The notes: generated from the letters alone by a model not told the origin. DNA of 64,000 nt from Thermosynechococcaceae cyanobacterium Okahandja (GCA_041530395.1 CP136945.1:248001-312000), one strand, 5' to 3'; positions 49,744 through 61,744 are shown, numbered from the stretch's first letter. Made by a program: numbers and translations.

Positions 49744-49950
49744 CTAAACGGTGGGGATGGATAGCGACAGGGCGCAAGCTCTCCCACCGGATTGACTTTG
49801 AATATACTCTTTGAGAGTCTCTAGCGGCGCACCTCCACAAGAAATGATGCACTTAGAATCATGCCAGAGTTTTGCTTTTCCCCGATAGACTTTATCGATT
49901 TCTTCCTTGAACTGTTGCCTGAGAATTCGACTAGATGTGGATAAGCTGAG
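49744..49950 (-). pseudogene. C-terminal remnant of IS200-type transposase TnpA
   Basis: On the minus strand, 68 codons without a start read TSSRILRQQFKEEIDKVYRG, then AKLWHDSKCIISCGGAPLET, then LKEYIQSQ, matching the end of Y1 transposases (SSR...LR..., the GGAPLE...YI.SQ tail). The part with the catalytic His-hydrophobe-His and, probably, Tyr is lost. The stop lies inside the left-end hairpin. Without TnpA the element cannot move by itself. Confidence 0.65.
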
Positions 49951-50040
49951 TCATATCGATTTCTAGTCAGTCCCGAAAAATGTGCTATACTCATTGTAGT
50001 TGCAAATATCGAGTCAGCACTAAATTGAGGAAATCGTCTT

Positions 50041-51396
50041 GTGGTAACGAGAAGACAGACATTTCGACTGTATCCAAACAAGGCGCAAGAAAAAGCCTTG
50101 TTTGCGGCACGTCGTTTGCACTGTTATCTCTACAATGCTTGTATCTCGCATCGTCAATTCGAGTATAAGCATCATCGCAAGACGATTACCTACTTTGACC
50201 AGCAAAATCTCCTGCCCGCCTTTAAGGCGGAATGGCCAGAATTTGCAATGCTGCACTCGCAAGCACTGCAATCAACGGTGAAACGAGTTGATTTGGCATA
50301 CCAGTCATTCTTCAAGGGATTGCACGGTAAGCCAAAATTCAAATCGATTCGCAAATACTCAGGATGGGGGTATCCTGCAAAGTCTGGATGGAAAGTTGAC
50401 AGCACTGGCAAGCATGGAACGGTGAAGCTGAATGATTTGGGTATCACCGTCAAGATGCGCGGAAAGGCAAAACATTGGGGGACTCCAACGACCCTAACCA
50501 TTGTCTACAAGCCGTCCAAGCACCAGTGGTTTGCATCATTCACTGTTGAGGTTGTCACCCCCGCACCGAAGTTTGGCTCTGAGTCTGAACTGTCGTATCA
50601 GTCGATTGTGGCCTATGACTTGGGGACTGAAACGGCTCTGACGTTGTTTGATGGGTCTAACTTTGAGGAAATCGAAAATCCTCGTTTCACCCATAAAAAT
50701 GAAGAGCAAGTTCGCAAAGTTGCCAAACAAAAACGACGGAAACGCGCTCCAAAGAAAGGGGTCAAGGCTTCACGTCGTTGGCGGAAAATCAACAAACGGG
50801 AATCTAATCTAAAAGCTAAGGTTGCACGTCAGCGTACAGACTGGCAACACAAAGTTACTTCAGAGATTGCACGTCGTTATGACATCGGAGTGACTGAAAA
50901 GCTGAATACGAAAGGGATGACCCGTGCTGCAAAGAAAGGAAGTCAGCGGAGGAAGCAAAAAGCAGGACTCAACAAATCGATTCTCTCGGTCGGTTTTGGG
51001 ATTCTCAACAGGATGCTCTCGTACAAGATTGAGGAGAAAGGTGGGTTGGTGTTGCAGCTTCCAACACGCGAAATCAAACCATCGCAGCGTTGTCCTAAGT
51101 GTGGAGCCGTTCACCAAGAATGGGCTGAACTGGGGAATCGTTACCACGTTTGTTCTGACTGTGGTTTTGAGATTTCCAGAGACAAGGGAGCTGCGATGGT
51201 GATGTACAACGTTGCAACGAATCAGCAACCGGGGGTTGGAATGACCCTCGTTAGTCTTGGATGTCTTAGCTCTACTTCAGAGACTCGTAAGCATACGGGT
51301 TCGATGAAGCAACTAGGGCAGAAGAAGAGACGGAAATCCTCTGCTACGGTGGAATCTGGGGTCTTAGAAGCCCCATCCGCCTGTGTGGTGGGGTAG
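50041..51396 (+). CDS. tnpB: TnpB RNA-guided nuclease of IS200/IS605 element
   Basis: A 451-residue TnpB. The N-terminal helix-turn-helix region is FRLYPNKAQEKALFAARRLH. RuvC motif I is VAYDLGTETALTLF (catalytic Asp), motif II GVTEKLNTKGM (catalytic Glu), and motif III FEISRDKGAAMVMYN (catalytic Asp). A zinc finger with CPKCGAVH ... CSDCG lies before motif III. All catalytic residues are present. Start GTG 50041. The 3' end should encode the guide RNA scaffold across the right-end hairpin. It lacks a functional TnpA partner here. Confidence 0.9.
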   Translation: MVTRRQTFRLYPNKAQEKALFAARRLHCYLYNACISHRQFEYKHHRKTITYFDQQNLLPAFKAEWPEFAMLHSQALQSTVKRVDLAYQSFFKGLHGKPKFKSIRKYSGWGYPAKSGWKVDSTGKHGTVKLNDLGITVKMRGKAKHWGTPTTLTIVYKPSKHQWFASFTVEVVTPAPKFGSESELSYQSIVAYDLGTETALTLFDGSNFEEIENPRFTHKNEEQVRKVAKQKRRKRAPKKGVKASRRWRKINKRESNLKAKVARQRTDWQHKVTSEIARRYDIGVTEKLNTKGMTRAAKKGSQRRKQKAGLNKSILSVGFGILNRMLSYKIEEKGGLVLQLPTREIKPSQRCPKCGAVHQEWAELGNRYHVCSDCGFEISRDKGAAMVMYNVATNQQPGVGMTLVSLGCLSSTSETRKHTGSMKQLGQKKRRKSSATVESGVLEAPSACVVG

Positions 51397-51762
51397 TTCA
51401 TGTAAATCAGTGTTCACTGACGGTGTTGTGCCGCTGTAGCGGAAGGTTAGATCCGTATCGCCCATCATAATAATGTCGCCGTGGTGCAACACCCGCTCCT
51501 CGGTAATTGGCGTGCCGTTAATTAGGGTACCATTGCGGCTTCCGGCGTCCCGGATCAGGTAAATTAAGTCACTGCTGCGGGGGCGTAGCTCAATTGTGGC
51601 TTGATGGCGGGAAATAAAGGGGTCGTTAATAATGACATCGCACTCCCGAGAGCGGCCAATTTTCCAAAAGGGTTTACCCGCTAAGTGATACTTGCCAACA
51701 ATGATTCCTTGGGAGCGGACGACTAACCATGCTTGCTTCTCAAGATCGGGAGGACGAGCCAT
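51364..51762 (-). CDS. FHA-domain protein
   Basis: A 132-residue single forkhead-associated domain protein, which binds phosphothreonine peptides. The signature is WKIGRSRECDVIINDPFISR, followed by HQATIEL and DAGSRNGTLINGTPI. The last residues (PHHTGGWGF) are read from the right-end hairpin of the TnpB element and overlap tnpB by 33 bp, so the native C-terminus was altered by the insertion. The FHA core itself is complete. Confidence 0.88.
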   Translation of the reverse strand: MARPPDLEKQAWLVVRSQGIIVGKYHLAGKPFWKIGRSRECDVIINDPFISRHQATIELRPRSSDLIYLIRDAGSRNGTLINGTPITEERVLHHGDIIMMGDTDLTFRYSGTTPSVNTDLHELPHHTGGWGF

Positions 51763-51966
51763 AGCAGTTTACAATCAATACTTCCATCATACGCACTCAA
51801 TCTTGCAACAAGGGCAGATGAAGTCATCCGGCTAATTAAGGCAGTTCGGTACTTCTACGGATGTCAATTCTCCCTCAAACGTAATTCAATATAACTATTG
51901 AGTAATGTGTACCGTTAATTGAGCGAATCTTTAAGTGCCCTGTCCCAATATCTCAACTGAAGGCTG

Positions 51967-53313
51967 ATGATGAAGCGCCCACCCCTTGTGCCGGATACCT
52001 CTGGATCTGCCCAACCTGATACGTCTTTGACAGGGTCTAGTTCGCAGGTTATTCCAACCCAGCCGCTAAAGTTACGGCGATCGCTCCTTGCCAATACGTT
52101 GGTGATGGCAACGGGGCTAGGGATTTTGGCGTTTACCGGTATTTTTCTGTTTCATCACCTGACCAGCGTGCGCAGTCGGGATGCGGTGGTGAATGGCATT
52201 ATTACCAATGTGCGCGCTCCGGAAGAGGGTACTTTGGTTGAAATTCGCGCTCAAGTGGGGGACTTTATTCACCCGCTGGATGGCCCGGTTGCGGTGTTAA
52301 ACAACGCTCACGTGAGTACCGCTGGGGTCAAAAATATTGAGACATGGCTGCAAAGTCGCCGTGGCGAGCTAGGGGCCGCAAAGGCAAAGCTAGCCCAACT
52401 ACAGAGCCTACTCGCCTCTGCTGCAGCGGACAGCACCCATCAACAGCGCCTAGAAATCACCCAGAGCGATCGCCGCGTTGCTGCCGCCAAAGCAGAACTG
52501 GCAGCGGCCCAAGCCAACCTTGCCGATGCCAAAGCGCGACATGAGTTAGCCAAAATTAACTATCAGCGCTTTAGCAGCCTAGCCCAACAGGGGGCAGTGG
52601 CTCAGTCCCAAGCCGATGCGGCTCGCACTGAACTGCAACAAAGCCAAGCCCAAGTGCGCCACCATCAGCGCACCGTTGAGGCGGCAGCCCGCACGGTCGA
52701 AGCATTAGCCGCAGAAGCCCGAGCCGCCCAACTGGGGCTAACCCTGCGCAACACCCGCAGTAATTACGATCCACGCCTACGCTTGCAGGAATTGAGGATG
52801 CAAATTGCCGAGCAAGCCGCCATTGTCAGCGGCATCGAGGCAGAAATTGCCACTAAAGTCCAAGAACTAGCGGCAGCACAACAGGAGGTAGCCCAGCGGC
52901 AAGTGGTGCCGGTGGAAGCGCCAGTGGCGGGTTATGTGTGGCATGTTGATGCGCAGCCGGGTACGTTCTTAGGCAAGGGCGATGCCATTTTGCAGATGTT
53001 AGACTGCCAGCGCCGCTGGGTGGATGTCTTTGTGGATGAGCAGTCCCTACGCCTGATTCACCCGGGAACAAAGGCCACCATTGAACCCTATGGAGCCAAT
53101 AAGCGTGTCTTTCGGGGCACGGTTGTGAACATTCGCTCGGGGCTAGGGCGGCTAAACCCGGGGAATGATACGGCCTTACCAATTCCAGAAAACTACCCCC
53201 GCCAAAGTCAGGTACGGGTGGAGTTTGACAGTAGCGAGCACTTGGGCGAGGGGAATTTCTGCTACGTGGGGTACACCGCTAGGGTGACGTTTGACCTGCG
53301 CAGCAGCCCCTAA
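51967..53313 (+). CDS. HlyD-family periplasmic adaptor
   Basis: A 448-residue membrane-fusion protein. A transmembrane segment ([19 protein letters not shown]) at about residues 45-65 anchors it. Then come the first lipoyl half ([20 protein letters not shown]), a long alpha-helical hairpin rich in Ala/Gln (residues 120-310), and the second lipoyl half ([20 protein letters not shown]) with a beta-barrel. Such adaptors link an inner-membrane exporter or a glycosyltransferase to the outer layers; the partner is not in the window. Its stop overlaps the atpC stop. Confidence 0.85.
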   Translation: MMKRPPLVPDTSGSAQPDTSLTGSSSQVIPTQPLKLRRSLLANTLVMATGLGILAFTGIFLFHHLTSVRSRDAVVNGIITNVRAPEEGTLVEIRAQVGDFIHPLDGPVAVLNNAHVSTAGVKNIETWLQSRRGELGAAKAKLAQLQSLLASAAADSTHQQRLEITQSDRRVAAAKAELAAAQANLADAKARHELAKINYQRFSSLAQQGAVAQSQADAARTELQQSQAQVRHHQRTVEAAARTVEALAAEARAAQLGLTLRNTRSNYDPRLRLQELRMQIAEQAAIVSGIEAEIATKVQELAAAQQEVAQRQVVPVEAPVAGYVWHVDAQPGTFLGKGDAILQMLDCQRRWVDVFVDEQSLRLIHPGTKATIEPYGANKRVFRGTVVNIRSGLGRLNPGNDTALPIPENYPRQSQVRVEFDSSEHLGEGNFCYVGYTARVTFDLRSSP

Positions 53314-53726
53314 ATTTCCACAACCCCACCGGCAGCCTGCAACCGTGCCCGCGCCCGACGGAAGGCTTGCGCCGCTTGAATTTGGGCTTGTTTCGAGCCA
53401 CTTTGCTCTGCTTTGGTTACCGCGGCTTGGGCCTCGCTAAACTCGCGCTTGGCCGTCTCAAGATCAATGGTGTCACCCCGCTCCGCCGCATTCACCAAGA
53501 TGGTGACTTCGTTATTTTCCACTTCGGCAAAGCCCCCCATCAGGGCGATCGCCACCCATTCCCGCTCTTGGCGCACCCGCATCACACCGGTTTCGAGGGC
53601 AGTCAGTAACGGTGCATGATTTGAAAGGATTCCCAACTGTCCGGTGGTACTCGGTAGAATTACTTCTTCAGCGGGGGCATCCCAAACGGTTTTATCGGGG
53701 GCAATCACCCGTACTGTCATTACCAT
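53310..53726 (-). CDS. atpC: ATP synthase epsilon subunit
   Basis: A 138-residue F1 epsilon subunit, inhibitory and coupling part of the rotor. The beta-sandwich contains [20 protein letters not shown] and [19 protein letters not shown]; the helical C-terminal domain is [26 protein letters not shown] 53726 gives the usual [15 protein letters not shown] start; an earlier ATG adds 14 unrelated residues. It follows atpD after 93 bp on the same strand. Confidence 0.96.
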   Translation of the reverse strand: MVMTVRVIAPDKTVWDAPAEEVILPSTTGQLGILSNHAPLLTALETGVMRVRQEREWVAIALMGGFAEVENNEVTILVNAAERGDTIDLETAKREFSEAQAAVTKAEQSGSKQAQIQAAQAFRRARARLQAAGGVVEI

Positions 53727-53779
53727 AGTGCGTCCCTTCTCAATCGCCTTGTCAATGAATAATGTCAATAATGATCAAA

Positions 53780-53798
53780 GGGTGGGAAATTCCCACCC
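53780..53798. repeat. Palindrome between atpD and atpC
   Basis: GGGTGGGAA and TTCCCACCC flank one base, forming a strong hairpin in the intercistronic mRNA. There is no T-run on the minus strand after it, so it may serve processing or stability and differential expression of beta over epsilon rather than termination. Confidence 0.55.
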
Positions 53799-53818
53799 TC
53801 GCGCTCACGAATCGTTGC

Positions 53819-55276
<1,458 letters not shown>

Positions 55277-55379
55277 CTACTGTCTTGGTAAGTTCGTTGT
55301 TTGCAACACTGAAAAGTAATTGAAGCTGTGCCCGCAAAAGCACCACCATCCAACGTACCACTAATGGGGCAACGCGGGG

Positions 55380-55574
55380 TTAGCCAATGGCTTCGATTTC
55401 GTCTTCAAAAAACCATGTACTGGAGCGATCCTCAAAGGTGACGATCACCCCAACACCGCTACCATCGGTCATCTTAAAGCCCGTGACTTGACCGACTTGA
55501 CCCAGTTTTTTGACCACTTCTTGGGCGACGCGATCGCGAATTCGGCAGACGCGCACTTTTTGCCCCACGTCCAT
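55380..55574 (-). CDS. petP: Cytochrome b6f accessory subunit PetP (DUF2862)
   Basis: A 64-residue protein: [36 protein letters not shown] and [14 protein letters not shown], matching the DUF2862/PetP family (Ssr2998 in Synechocystis), a small SH3-like subunit bound to the cytoplasmic face of the cytochrome b6f complex. I start at ATG 55574, since the 14 upstream residues do not fit the family. It stands alone, divergent from ddl. Confidence 0.82.
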   Translation of the reverse strand: MDVGQKVRVCRIRDRVAQEVVKKLGQVGQVTGFKMTDGSGVGVIVTFEDRSSTWFFEDEIEAIG

Positions 55575-55646
55575 AGCAACTCCCAAAGTTTGTATAATCC
55601 TTGGAAATCGTACCAAAAAACGGTCGCGTTAACACAGGTTTACATT

Positions 55647-56681
55647 ATGGCTCGTCTGCGGGTTGGGTTGGTGTTTGGTGGTCGCTCACGGGAGCACGAG
55701 GTGTCGGTGGTATCAGCGGCGGCGATCGCCCAAGCGTTTGCCGATCCCCTCAATCGCGATCGCTATGAGGTGGTCCCCATTTACATTCAAAAAAATGGTC
55801 TTTGGCGCTGTACCGACACGGTGAGTTCAGCGGTGCCGTTGACGGAGGCGGCTCCCCGCTGGTCATTTCCGGCGGTGGCTGAAACGATTGATGTTTGGTT
55901 TCCGGTGCTGCACGGCCCCAACGGCGAAGATGGCACAATCCAAGGGCTGCTGGAACTCATGCAACAGCCCTACGTTGGCTCTGGGGTGGCGGCCTCGGCC
56001 ATTGGCATGGATAAGATTTTTATGAAAACCTTGTTTGGGGCGGTGGGGCTGCCGCAAGTGCCCTATATGGCGGTCAGTCGTGCGGAGCTATGGTCGGATC
56101 CCTGCCGTTACGGCCACCTGTGCGAGCGCATTGAAGCGGCGTTGGGCTATCCCTGCTTTGTGAAGCCCGCCAACCTTGGCTCGTCGGTGGGCATTTCTAA
56201 AGCCAAGAACCGCCAACAGTTGACCACGGCCCTTGACACTGCCGCGGAACTGGATCGGCGCATCATTGTCGAAGCAGGTGTTGTGGCGCGGGAACTCGAG
56301 TGTGCCGTCTTGGGCAATGACAAACCCCAAGCTTCGGTGGTGGGGGAAATTACCTACAGTAGTGAGTTCTACGATTACGAAACCAAATATACTGATGGCC
56401 GCGCCAATCTGGTCATTCCCGCCCAAGTTCCCGCCACCGTGAGTGAAACCATTCAGGCAATGGCTCTTCAGGCGTTTCAAGCCCTAGATGGAGCCGGCTT
56501 GGCGCGGTTTGACTTTTTCTATGTTCCCAGTAGTGGCGAGGTACTCATCAATGAAGTCAATACCTTGCCCGGGTTTACGGCACTGAGTATGTACCCGCAG
56601 TTATGGGCCGCCAGTGGCCTGCCGTTTCCGGAACTGGTGCATCGGCTGGTGCAACTGGCGCTGGAGCGGCATCAGCCCTAG
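55647..56681 (+). CDS. ddl: D-alanine--D-alanine ligase
   Basis: A 344-residue ATP-grasp ligase that makes D-Ala-D-Ala for peptidoglycan. Visible are the start [19 protein letters not shown], the [15 protein letters not shown] loop, [15 protein letters not shown], and the C-terminal metal site [26 protein letters not shown] 55647 is preferred over the earlier frame start, which crosses the divergent petP gene. Its stop overlaps the convergent DUF362 gene. Confidence 0.95.
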   Translation: MARLRVGLVFGGRSREHEVSVVSAAAIAQAFADPLNRDRYEVVPIYIQKNGLWRCTDTVSSAVPLTEAAPRWSFPAVAETIDVWFPVLHGPNGEDGTIQGLLELMQQPYVGSGVAASAIGMDKIFMKTLFGAVGLPQVPYMAVSRAELWSDPCRYGHLCERIEAALGYPCFVKPANLGSSVGISKAKNRQQLTTALDTAAELDRRIIVEAGVVARELECAVLGNDKPQASVVGEITYSSEFYDYETKYTDGRANLVIPAQVPATVSETIQAMALQAFQALDGAGLARFDFFYVPSSGEVLINEVNTLPGFTALSMYPQLWAASGLPFPELVHRLVQLALERHQP

Positions 56682-57643
56682 GACGGTTGGCTATAGGTGG
56701 CCAAGGGTTCCTTGATCCAGCGAATATACAGGTGCTTAAACGTGGACTTCAGGACGCGGGGGGCACCAAAATCAATGGGCATCATCTGGTGCGGCAGTTG
56801 CCAGTCCGCGACCTGCAACTCTGCGGGTTGGGCTAAGGGAAAGTGGATGGCCTCAAGGGGAGGGTTTAAGCCGAGGGCACTAGCGGCACGCTGGGTGGGG
56901 ACGCGCTCGGGATCGACGTTGAGAATGGCCAGCAGGGCGCGATCCAGGGCAAAGACATTCTGGCTGGCGGCCAAGAGGTTGAGGCGGCGGGGGGTGCCAC
57001 CACTGGGGCCATTGCCCTCATGGCCAATAATGCCGTCCATAATCGTTAGATCGGGGTTGATGGCACGGGCCGTTTCCACCAGCATTCGCCCGAAGCGATC
57101 GGCATCTTTACCGGCTTCCATGTGCCACCAGGCTTTCATTTTGCCGGGCACGCAGCCAAAGAGGTTTTTGACCCCCAAGGTAAGGGTGAGTTGCACGTGG
57201 GATTTGACCTTGGGCAGATTAATCACCACATCGGCAGCCATGGCTTCTTTGCTGAGGCGCAGGTGCTGAAATTCCGGGCTGCCGGTCGGGTAGCGATCGC
57301 CATGGAACTCAACCACAGGAACCTTCAGCGCTTCTAGGAAGGGCAGGTAGCCGTTGTTGCGAGCCACCCCCATCGCCGAACCAAAGGCGGGGCCATCCCC
57401 TAAAAAGGGCTGCCCACCTACCGCCTGCACCAGTTTGGCAACACAGTACACCAGTTCTGGCCGAGTGACGCACTCGTGTTGGGGTCGTGCGCCGGTGAGC
57501 AGGTTAGGCTTCAGGAGGACGCGATCGCCCGGTTTGACCATGGCCGCCATCCCCCCGAGGGGTGCCAACAGCGCCTGCAAAGATGCCTCAAGCGCCTCCA
57601 CATCGTAGGACGTGGCTCGTAATAAACTAACGGTTGGCATCAC
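56678..57643 (-). CDS. DUF362 family protein
   Basis: A 321-residue protein with the DUF362 pattern: [40 protein letters not shown] and [15 protein letters not shown]. The fused ferredoxin domain of longer members is missing. The family's role is unknown, possibly iron-sulphur linked. The start is one of two adjacent Met codons. Convergent overlap of 4 bp with ddl. Confidence 0.85.
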   Translation of the reverse strand: MMPTVSLLRATSYDVEALEASLQALLAPLGGMAAMVKPGDRVLLKPNLLTGARPQHECVTRPELVYCVAKLVQAVGGQPFLGDGPAFGSAMGVARNNGYLPFLEALKVPVVEFHGDRYPTGSPEFQHLRLSKEAMAADVVINLPKVKSHVQLTLTLGVKNLFGCVPGKMKAWWHMEAGKDADRFGRMLVETARAINPDLTIMDGIIGHEGNGPSGGTPRRLNLLAASQNVFALDRALLAILNVDPERVPTQRAASALGLNPPLEAIHFPLAQPAELQVADWQLPHQMMPIDFGAPRVLKSTFKHLYIRWIKEPLATYSQPS

Positions 57644-57700
57644 CGCCTCCTTGCCGCCAAAATAACTTTCTTGCAGTGTGCCACAGGTAAGGGGGTTTGA

Positions 57701-58519
57701 TCACGGTGGCGTCGGATCCACAATTGGAAACATCGCGCCCGCCAAATAGGCCTCAAAATGCTGCTGAAAATACAGCCACGAGGTCATATCGGCACCCTCG
57801 CGGTACGTGGTCGGGGCTTCCCTGTAGAGGGGCAGCCGCTGGAGTTGTTCTTGCAGCAAGGCGGGTAGCTCAGCCACCCTAAAGGCTTTTTGCCCACTGG
57901 CACTGTAGATGAGGTAACCGGGGCGATCGGCCATTTTCATCCACGGTAACCATGGGCCAATGCGGCTCCAGTAAAGGTGCACCTCAGCAATGGTGTTACT
58001 CTCTTTGGCCTTCAGCGCAGGGGTGGGCACCGTCAGCTTAAATAGCTCTACCGCTTGGTACAGCGGCTGGGGGCTATAGTCCTGAAAGCGCGGATCCTCA
58101 GCCAGAGGATTGGCATAGCGGGGGAACAGGTCAAATTGAAACGTGGTGGTGGTTAGGCCAACCTGAGCGGGCACCTCACGCCGAAAGAGTCCCTGTACCG
58201 GATCATTGGCCACAGGAATCACGGTGAGCACCTCGCCGGTCCACGGATTTTGCCAGCGCTCAGCCAGCGCGTTGGTCTCAGGATTAAGGTAAAAGGTTAA
58301 CTCCCGCGATAAAAAGTACCAGCCCGATTCGGGATGAGGCAAACAGCGCGCCGCACTCATGCCGACAATGTTAAACAGGTGGCGGCGGGGTTCGGTGGGG
58401 ACAAAACTATAGACCGCCCCCTGCCATACCATAAAGGTGGTGTCACCGCTCAAATCGGCGCGGACGCGCACCCAATCGCGAGCCGCAAACATCTCCTGCT
58501 GCCGTTGTGCCGTAGTCAT
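57701..58519 (-). CDS. DUF1838 family protein
   Basis: A 272-residue protein resembling DUF1838: WVRVRADLSGDTTFMVWQGA, YSFVPTEPRRHLFNIVGMSA, and a C-terminal PTTYREGADMTSWLYFQQHF. No signal peptide or membrane segment is seen. Function unknown. I use ATG 58519; a TTG at 58531 would overlap the upstream gene's stop by 4 bp. Confidence 0.7.
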   Translation of the reverse strand: MTTAQRQQEMFAARDWVRVRADLSGDTTFMVWQGAVYSFVPTEPRRHLFNIVGMSAARCLPHPESGWYFLSRELTFYLNPETNALAERWQNPWTGEVLTVIPVANDPVQGLFRREVPAQVGLTTTTFQFDLFPRYANPLAEDPRFQDYSPQPLYQAVELFKLTVPTPALKAKESNTIAEVHLYWSRIGPWLPWMKMADRPGYLIYSASGQKAFRVAELPALLQEQLQRLPLYREAPTTYREGADMTSWLYFQQHFEAYLAGAMFPIVDPTPP

Positions 58520-58527
58520 CCTGCGTC

Positions 58528-59205
58528 TCAATTCCCCTGCACTGGAATGTTGGCCGCCTGTAACTGCACATCCTGGTTGGGGTAGCTGGCTAAGCGCAAG
58601 GAAATGGTCTTTGCATCCGCCAGCAGGCTTTTGGGAATCGTGATCACCCCAGTGGCCAGATCACTACCCGCAGGCAAATCTGTGGGTAGCCCCTCCGTCA
58701 AGGCACTCAGGAGATTCCCCTGATCGTCTTTGACTTCCAAAAACGTATAGATAAACTGAATTCCTTGGCTACTGTCATTTTTGAGGGTGACGTTTAGCAC
58801 GAGGTCTGAGCCAATGGATTGCAGCGAACGAATTTCGAGGCGCACCCCCTTATCCTCCGCCACAATGGGTAGGTTACTCTGCTCGGCGGCTTGGGGTTCC
58901 GGTGCTGCCGGGTTGGCCGGGGCCGGCACAAGCTCTCGTTCCGTTGAGGTATCGCTCATTTCGGCAATCAGGGCTTGGGTGCGGGCAATAATCTCTGCCT
59001 CGTCGAGAATGGTGGGCCGCTCCTGACCCTCTTGGCTGAGGGTATTGCCTAAAATGGGGTTGACCACCGGTTGAGAGACCCCCCTCAGGGAGTCGCGCCC
59101 CAAGTAATAGCCAATAACGGCGGTGACTGTGGTGATGATCCCCGTCAGGGCAATGAGCACCAATGATGTTAGCAGACCCGGATGAATTGCCCGCAGCATG
59201 ATCAC
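58528..59205 (-). CDS. Membrane-anchored protein of unknown function
   Basis: A 225-residue protein with one N-terminal transmembrane segment (LLTSLVLIALTGIITTVTAV), a Pro/Ala/Glu linker of about 60 residues, and a C-terminal beta-rich domain (VRLEIRSLQSIGSDLVLNVT, LKNDSSQGIQFIYTFLEV, DDQGNLLSAL) that looks like an immunoglobulin-like fold of the DUF4352 sort. I do not recognise the family with confidence. It lies between the AI-2E type transporter and the DUF1838 gene, 6 bp from the former. Confidence 0.65.
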   Translation of the reverse strand: MIMLRAIHPGLLTSLVLIALTGIITTVTAVIGYYLGRDSLRGVSQPVVNPILGNTLSQEGQERPTILDEAEIIARTQALIAEMSDTSTERELVPAPANPAAPEPQAAEQSNLPIVAEDKGVRLEIRSLQSIGSDLVLNVTLKNDSSQGIQFIYTFLEVKDDQGNLLSALTEGLPTDLPAGSDLATGVITIPKSLLADAKTISLRLASYPNQDVQLQAANIPVQGN

Positions 59206-59211
59206 TCTCTC

Positions 59212-60375
59212 CTAGGATGGATTCATTTTGGAGGAAAACGTTGCCGCTGGAGGTGGCGGCGGCGCTGCTAATTCGGGTACGGCGGCATCCTCTGGGTTCA
59301 GGCGCGATCGCACACTCACCAAAAAGGTTTTAATGACCACCGCCGTTGGCACCGCAATTAATACCCCCACTAAACCCGAGACCCGTGCCCCCGTCAAAAT
59401 GGCCAAAAAGACCCACACCGGATTCAACCCCGTAAAGCTGCCAATGATGCGGGGGGCAACAATGTTTTCCAGAAGCTGTTGAAACAGGAATGAAAACCCG
59501 CACACCTTCAGGGCCAACCAAGCGTCCTGTAGCGTCACCAGCAAACTCACGGAAATAATGCCCACGGTGCCGCCAAAGGGAACCAAAGCCATGACACCAA
59601 TAATGACCCCAAACAACAACCCGTAGGGCACCTTTAAGAGTACAAAAATTGTCGTTAGGCCAATCCCCATGCACAAGGCCAGAATTAACTGGCCAATAAA
59701 GTAACTCTCAAAGCTTTTGCGAATGGTCTCGGAGGCGGTAGGGCGCAGGGTATCCGGCAGCCAGCTAATGAGACCCTCCCAAATTTCATCGCCGTGCTGG
59801 AGCAGGTAAAAGGTTAATACCACCGTCAAAATCACGTTAATGATCACATCCACCACACTGCTGACGGTGCCTAAAATCAGGTTCAGCGCTTCACGGGCAA
59901 CCGCTTGCAGTTGATCTTTGAGCTTTTCAAGTAATTGATTAGCTAGGGCATCAATATCAATGGTGACGGGTAAATTCAAGCTGTCAATCCACTGGCCAAA
60001 CTCGAGCAGGCGGCGTTGACTAGAGGTAAACCAGTCGGGCAAGCGGGTAATAAGCTGTTGCGCCTGATTTAAGACATTCGGGATTAAGACAATGCCCACA
60101 ATGGCAATAATTACCAGTGCCAGTAAAAAGACCACCACCGCCGCCGGACCACGGGGATTGCCTTGGGCTTCCATCCAATGCACCGGATAATTGAGCAAGA
60201 AGGCAAACAGAGAGGCCAAGATCAACACGGCCACTAGGGGGCCAAAGAAACTGAGAATTGAGGAAAATGCCCAGAAGTTAAGGGTCAGCAGCGGCGCGGC
60301 CAATCCAATGATGAGCAGGCGACTTAACAGGGAGAGGCGACTCCACCAGTAAACAGGTGCCGAAGACTGGTTCAT
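59212..60375 (-). CDS. AI-2E/PerM family transporter
   Basis: A 387-residue membrane protein with about eight transmembrane helices: two at the N-terminus, a large loop between residues 85 and 150, then the conserved VVLTFYLLQHGDEIWEGLIS and PFGGTVGIISV...QLLENIVAPRIIGSFTGLNP motif. Family members export AI-2-like signals or ions; in cyanobacteria the substrate is not established. A proline-rich cytoplasmic tail ends it. It sits 4 bp after murD on the same strand. Confidence 0.88.
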   Translation of the reverse strand: MNQSSAPVYWWSRLSLLSRLLIIGLAAPLLTLNFWAFSSILSFFGPLVAVLILASLFAFLLNYPVHWMEAQGNPRGPAAVVVFLLALVIIAIVGIVLIPNVLNQAQQLITRLPDWFTSSQRRLLEFGQWIDSLNLPVTIDIDALANQLLEKLKDQLQAVAREALNLILGTVSSVVDVIINVILTVVLTFYLLQHGDEIWEGLISWLPDTLRPTASETIRKSFESYFIGQLILALCMGIGLTTIFVLLKVPYGLLFGVIIGVMALVPFGGTVGIISVSLLVTLQDAWLALKVCGFSFLFQQLLENIVAPRIIGSFTGLNPVWVFLAILTGARVSGLVGVLIAVPTAVVIKTFLVSVRSRLNPEDAAVPELAAPPPPPAATFSSKMNPS

Positions 60376-60379
60376 AGGG

Positions 60380-61744
60380 CTACAACTCTAGACACAGTTG
60401 ACGGAAGTGATCGCCGCGTTCTTCAAAATTCTGGTACTGGTCAAAACTGGCACAGGCGGGGGAAAAGAGGACGGTTTTGATGGGGTACGCAGTGACAAGA
60501 TCTGCGGCAACGGCTACCGCGCGATCCAGTGTTTCCATAATCTCATAATTGGTAAATCCAATGGCCTCTAGGCGATCGGCAAACTGCGGTGCTGCTTCGC
60601 CAATGAGTAATACCCATGCGGCTTTTTCCTGAATGAGGCGCAGCCACTCCTGATCCTCACCTTTCTTGGGCTGGCCACCGGCAATGAGCACCACGGGTGC
60701 CATGACTGAAGCTAAGCCAATGGCGGCTGCGTCGTAGTTGGTGGCCTTACTGTCGTTAATCCACTGCACCTGCCGCCACGTGCAAATGGGTTCAAGGCGG
60801 TGGGGCACGCCTGCAAAGTTAGCGACGGCGGTGGCAATGGTAGCGGCGGGGATCCCAGCTAGATGAGCGGCAGCAACGGCCAAGAGCAGGTTCTGCTGGT
60901 TATGATAGCCCGGCATTTTGAGGAGGCTGACCGGAAAGAGGGGCTGCTCGTTGACCCACACTTGGCCGGCCTCAATATAAATGCCCTGGTCAATTCCTTT
61001 AGGAAGCGCCGCCGCCCCGTGAATACTTGTCCACCATGCCTTGGGCCAGCGATCGCCCAAGTGGGTGCGCAGGTAGGGATCATCACCGTTAAGAATTGCC
61101 TGCTGGGCGTGGTTGATCAGGTGAGCTTTGGTTTCAACGTAGGCGCTCAGGGTGCCATGGCGCTCGAGGTGATCAGGGGTGAGGGTGGTCCACAGGGCAA
61201 ACTTGGCCTTTAAGGGGGGCAAGGACTCTAGCTGGTAGCTACTAATTTCGGCAATCACCCAGTCGAGGGCAGTGCCGGTGAGTGCCACTTCACAGATACT
61301 GTTACCGATGTTGCCGCAGGCGGGGGCATTGTAGCCAGCGGCTTGAAAAATAGCGGCAGTGAGCGCCGTGGTGGTGGTTTTGCCGTTGGTGCCGGTAATG
61401 CAAAGCCACGGCAGATGGGCAAGGGTATTCCAAGCAATTTCGACTTCGCCCCGCACGGGAATGCCCGCTTGACGGGCGGCCACCAAGCTCGGACTGTGCC
61501 ACGGTACCCCCGGGCTAATCACAATTTCGCTGGGATGGCGCAAGCCTACGGTTGCCAGTGTTTCAAGGTCAAAGCGGTAGTTGAGGCAAACGCGAATGCC
61601 TTCCGCTTCCAGCAGGTGTTGCTGCGATTCCAACGCAGGGGTTTGGTGAGCATCACTCACTTCTACTTGCCAGCCTTGACGCTTGAGTAACCGAGCCGCC
61701 GCAATGCCGGAACGCCCTAAACCAATGACATGAACGGTTGGCAT
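60380..61744 (-). CDS. murD: UDP-N-acetylmuramoyl-L-alanine--D-glutamate ligase
   Basis: MurD adds D-glutamate to the peptidoglycan precursor in the cytoplasm. The 454-residue product has the N-terminal Rossmann start [19 protein letters not shown], the ATP motif [16 protein letters not shown], the HLERHG segment, and the C-terminal [17 protein letters not shown] and GGQPKKGED. Length is normal. It leads the murD/AI-2E transporter unit. Confidence 0.97.
   Translation of the reverse strand: MPTVHVIGLGRSGIAAARLLKRQGWQVEVSDAHQTPALESQQHLLEAEGIRVCLNYRFDLETLATVGLRHPSEIVISPGVPWHSPSLVAARQAGIPVRGEVEIAWNTLAHLPWLCITGTNGKTTTTALTAAIFQAAGYNAPACGNIGNSICEVALTGTALDWVIAEISSYQLESLPPLKAKFALWTTLTPDHLERHGTLSAYVETKAHLINHAQQAILNGDDPYLRTHLGDRWPKAWWTSIHGAAALPKGIDQGIYIEAGQVWVNEQPLFPVSLLKMPGYHNQQNLLLAVAAAHLAGIPAATIATAVANFAGVPHRLEPICTWRQVQWINDSKATNYDAAAIGLASVMAPVVLIAGGQPKKGEDQEWLRLIQEKAAWVLLIGEAAPQFADRLEAIGFTNYEIMETLDRAVAVAADLVTAYPIKTVLFSPACASFDQYQNFEERGDHFRQLCLEL

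Larger units (their letters stand above)
49734..51396 (+). mobile_element. IS605-type element: tnpA remnant, intact tnpB, similar end hairpins
   Basis: The element lies between bioY and the FHA gene. Its left part carries the tail of a divergent tnpA, its right part a full tnpB. Each end has a hairpin with the same 11-base arm CCCCATCCGCC and GGTGGGG after a five-base loop (49734-49756 and 51371-51393), in the same orientation. Exact ends are not defined; the 3' end of tnpB overlaps the FHA gene. Confidence 0.7.
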
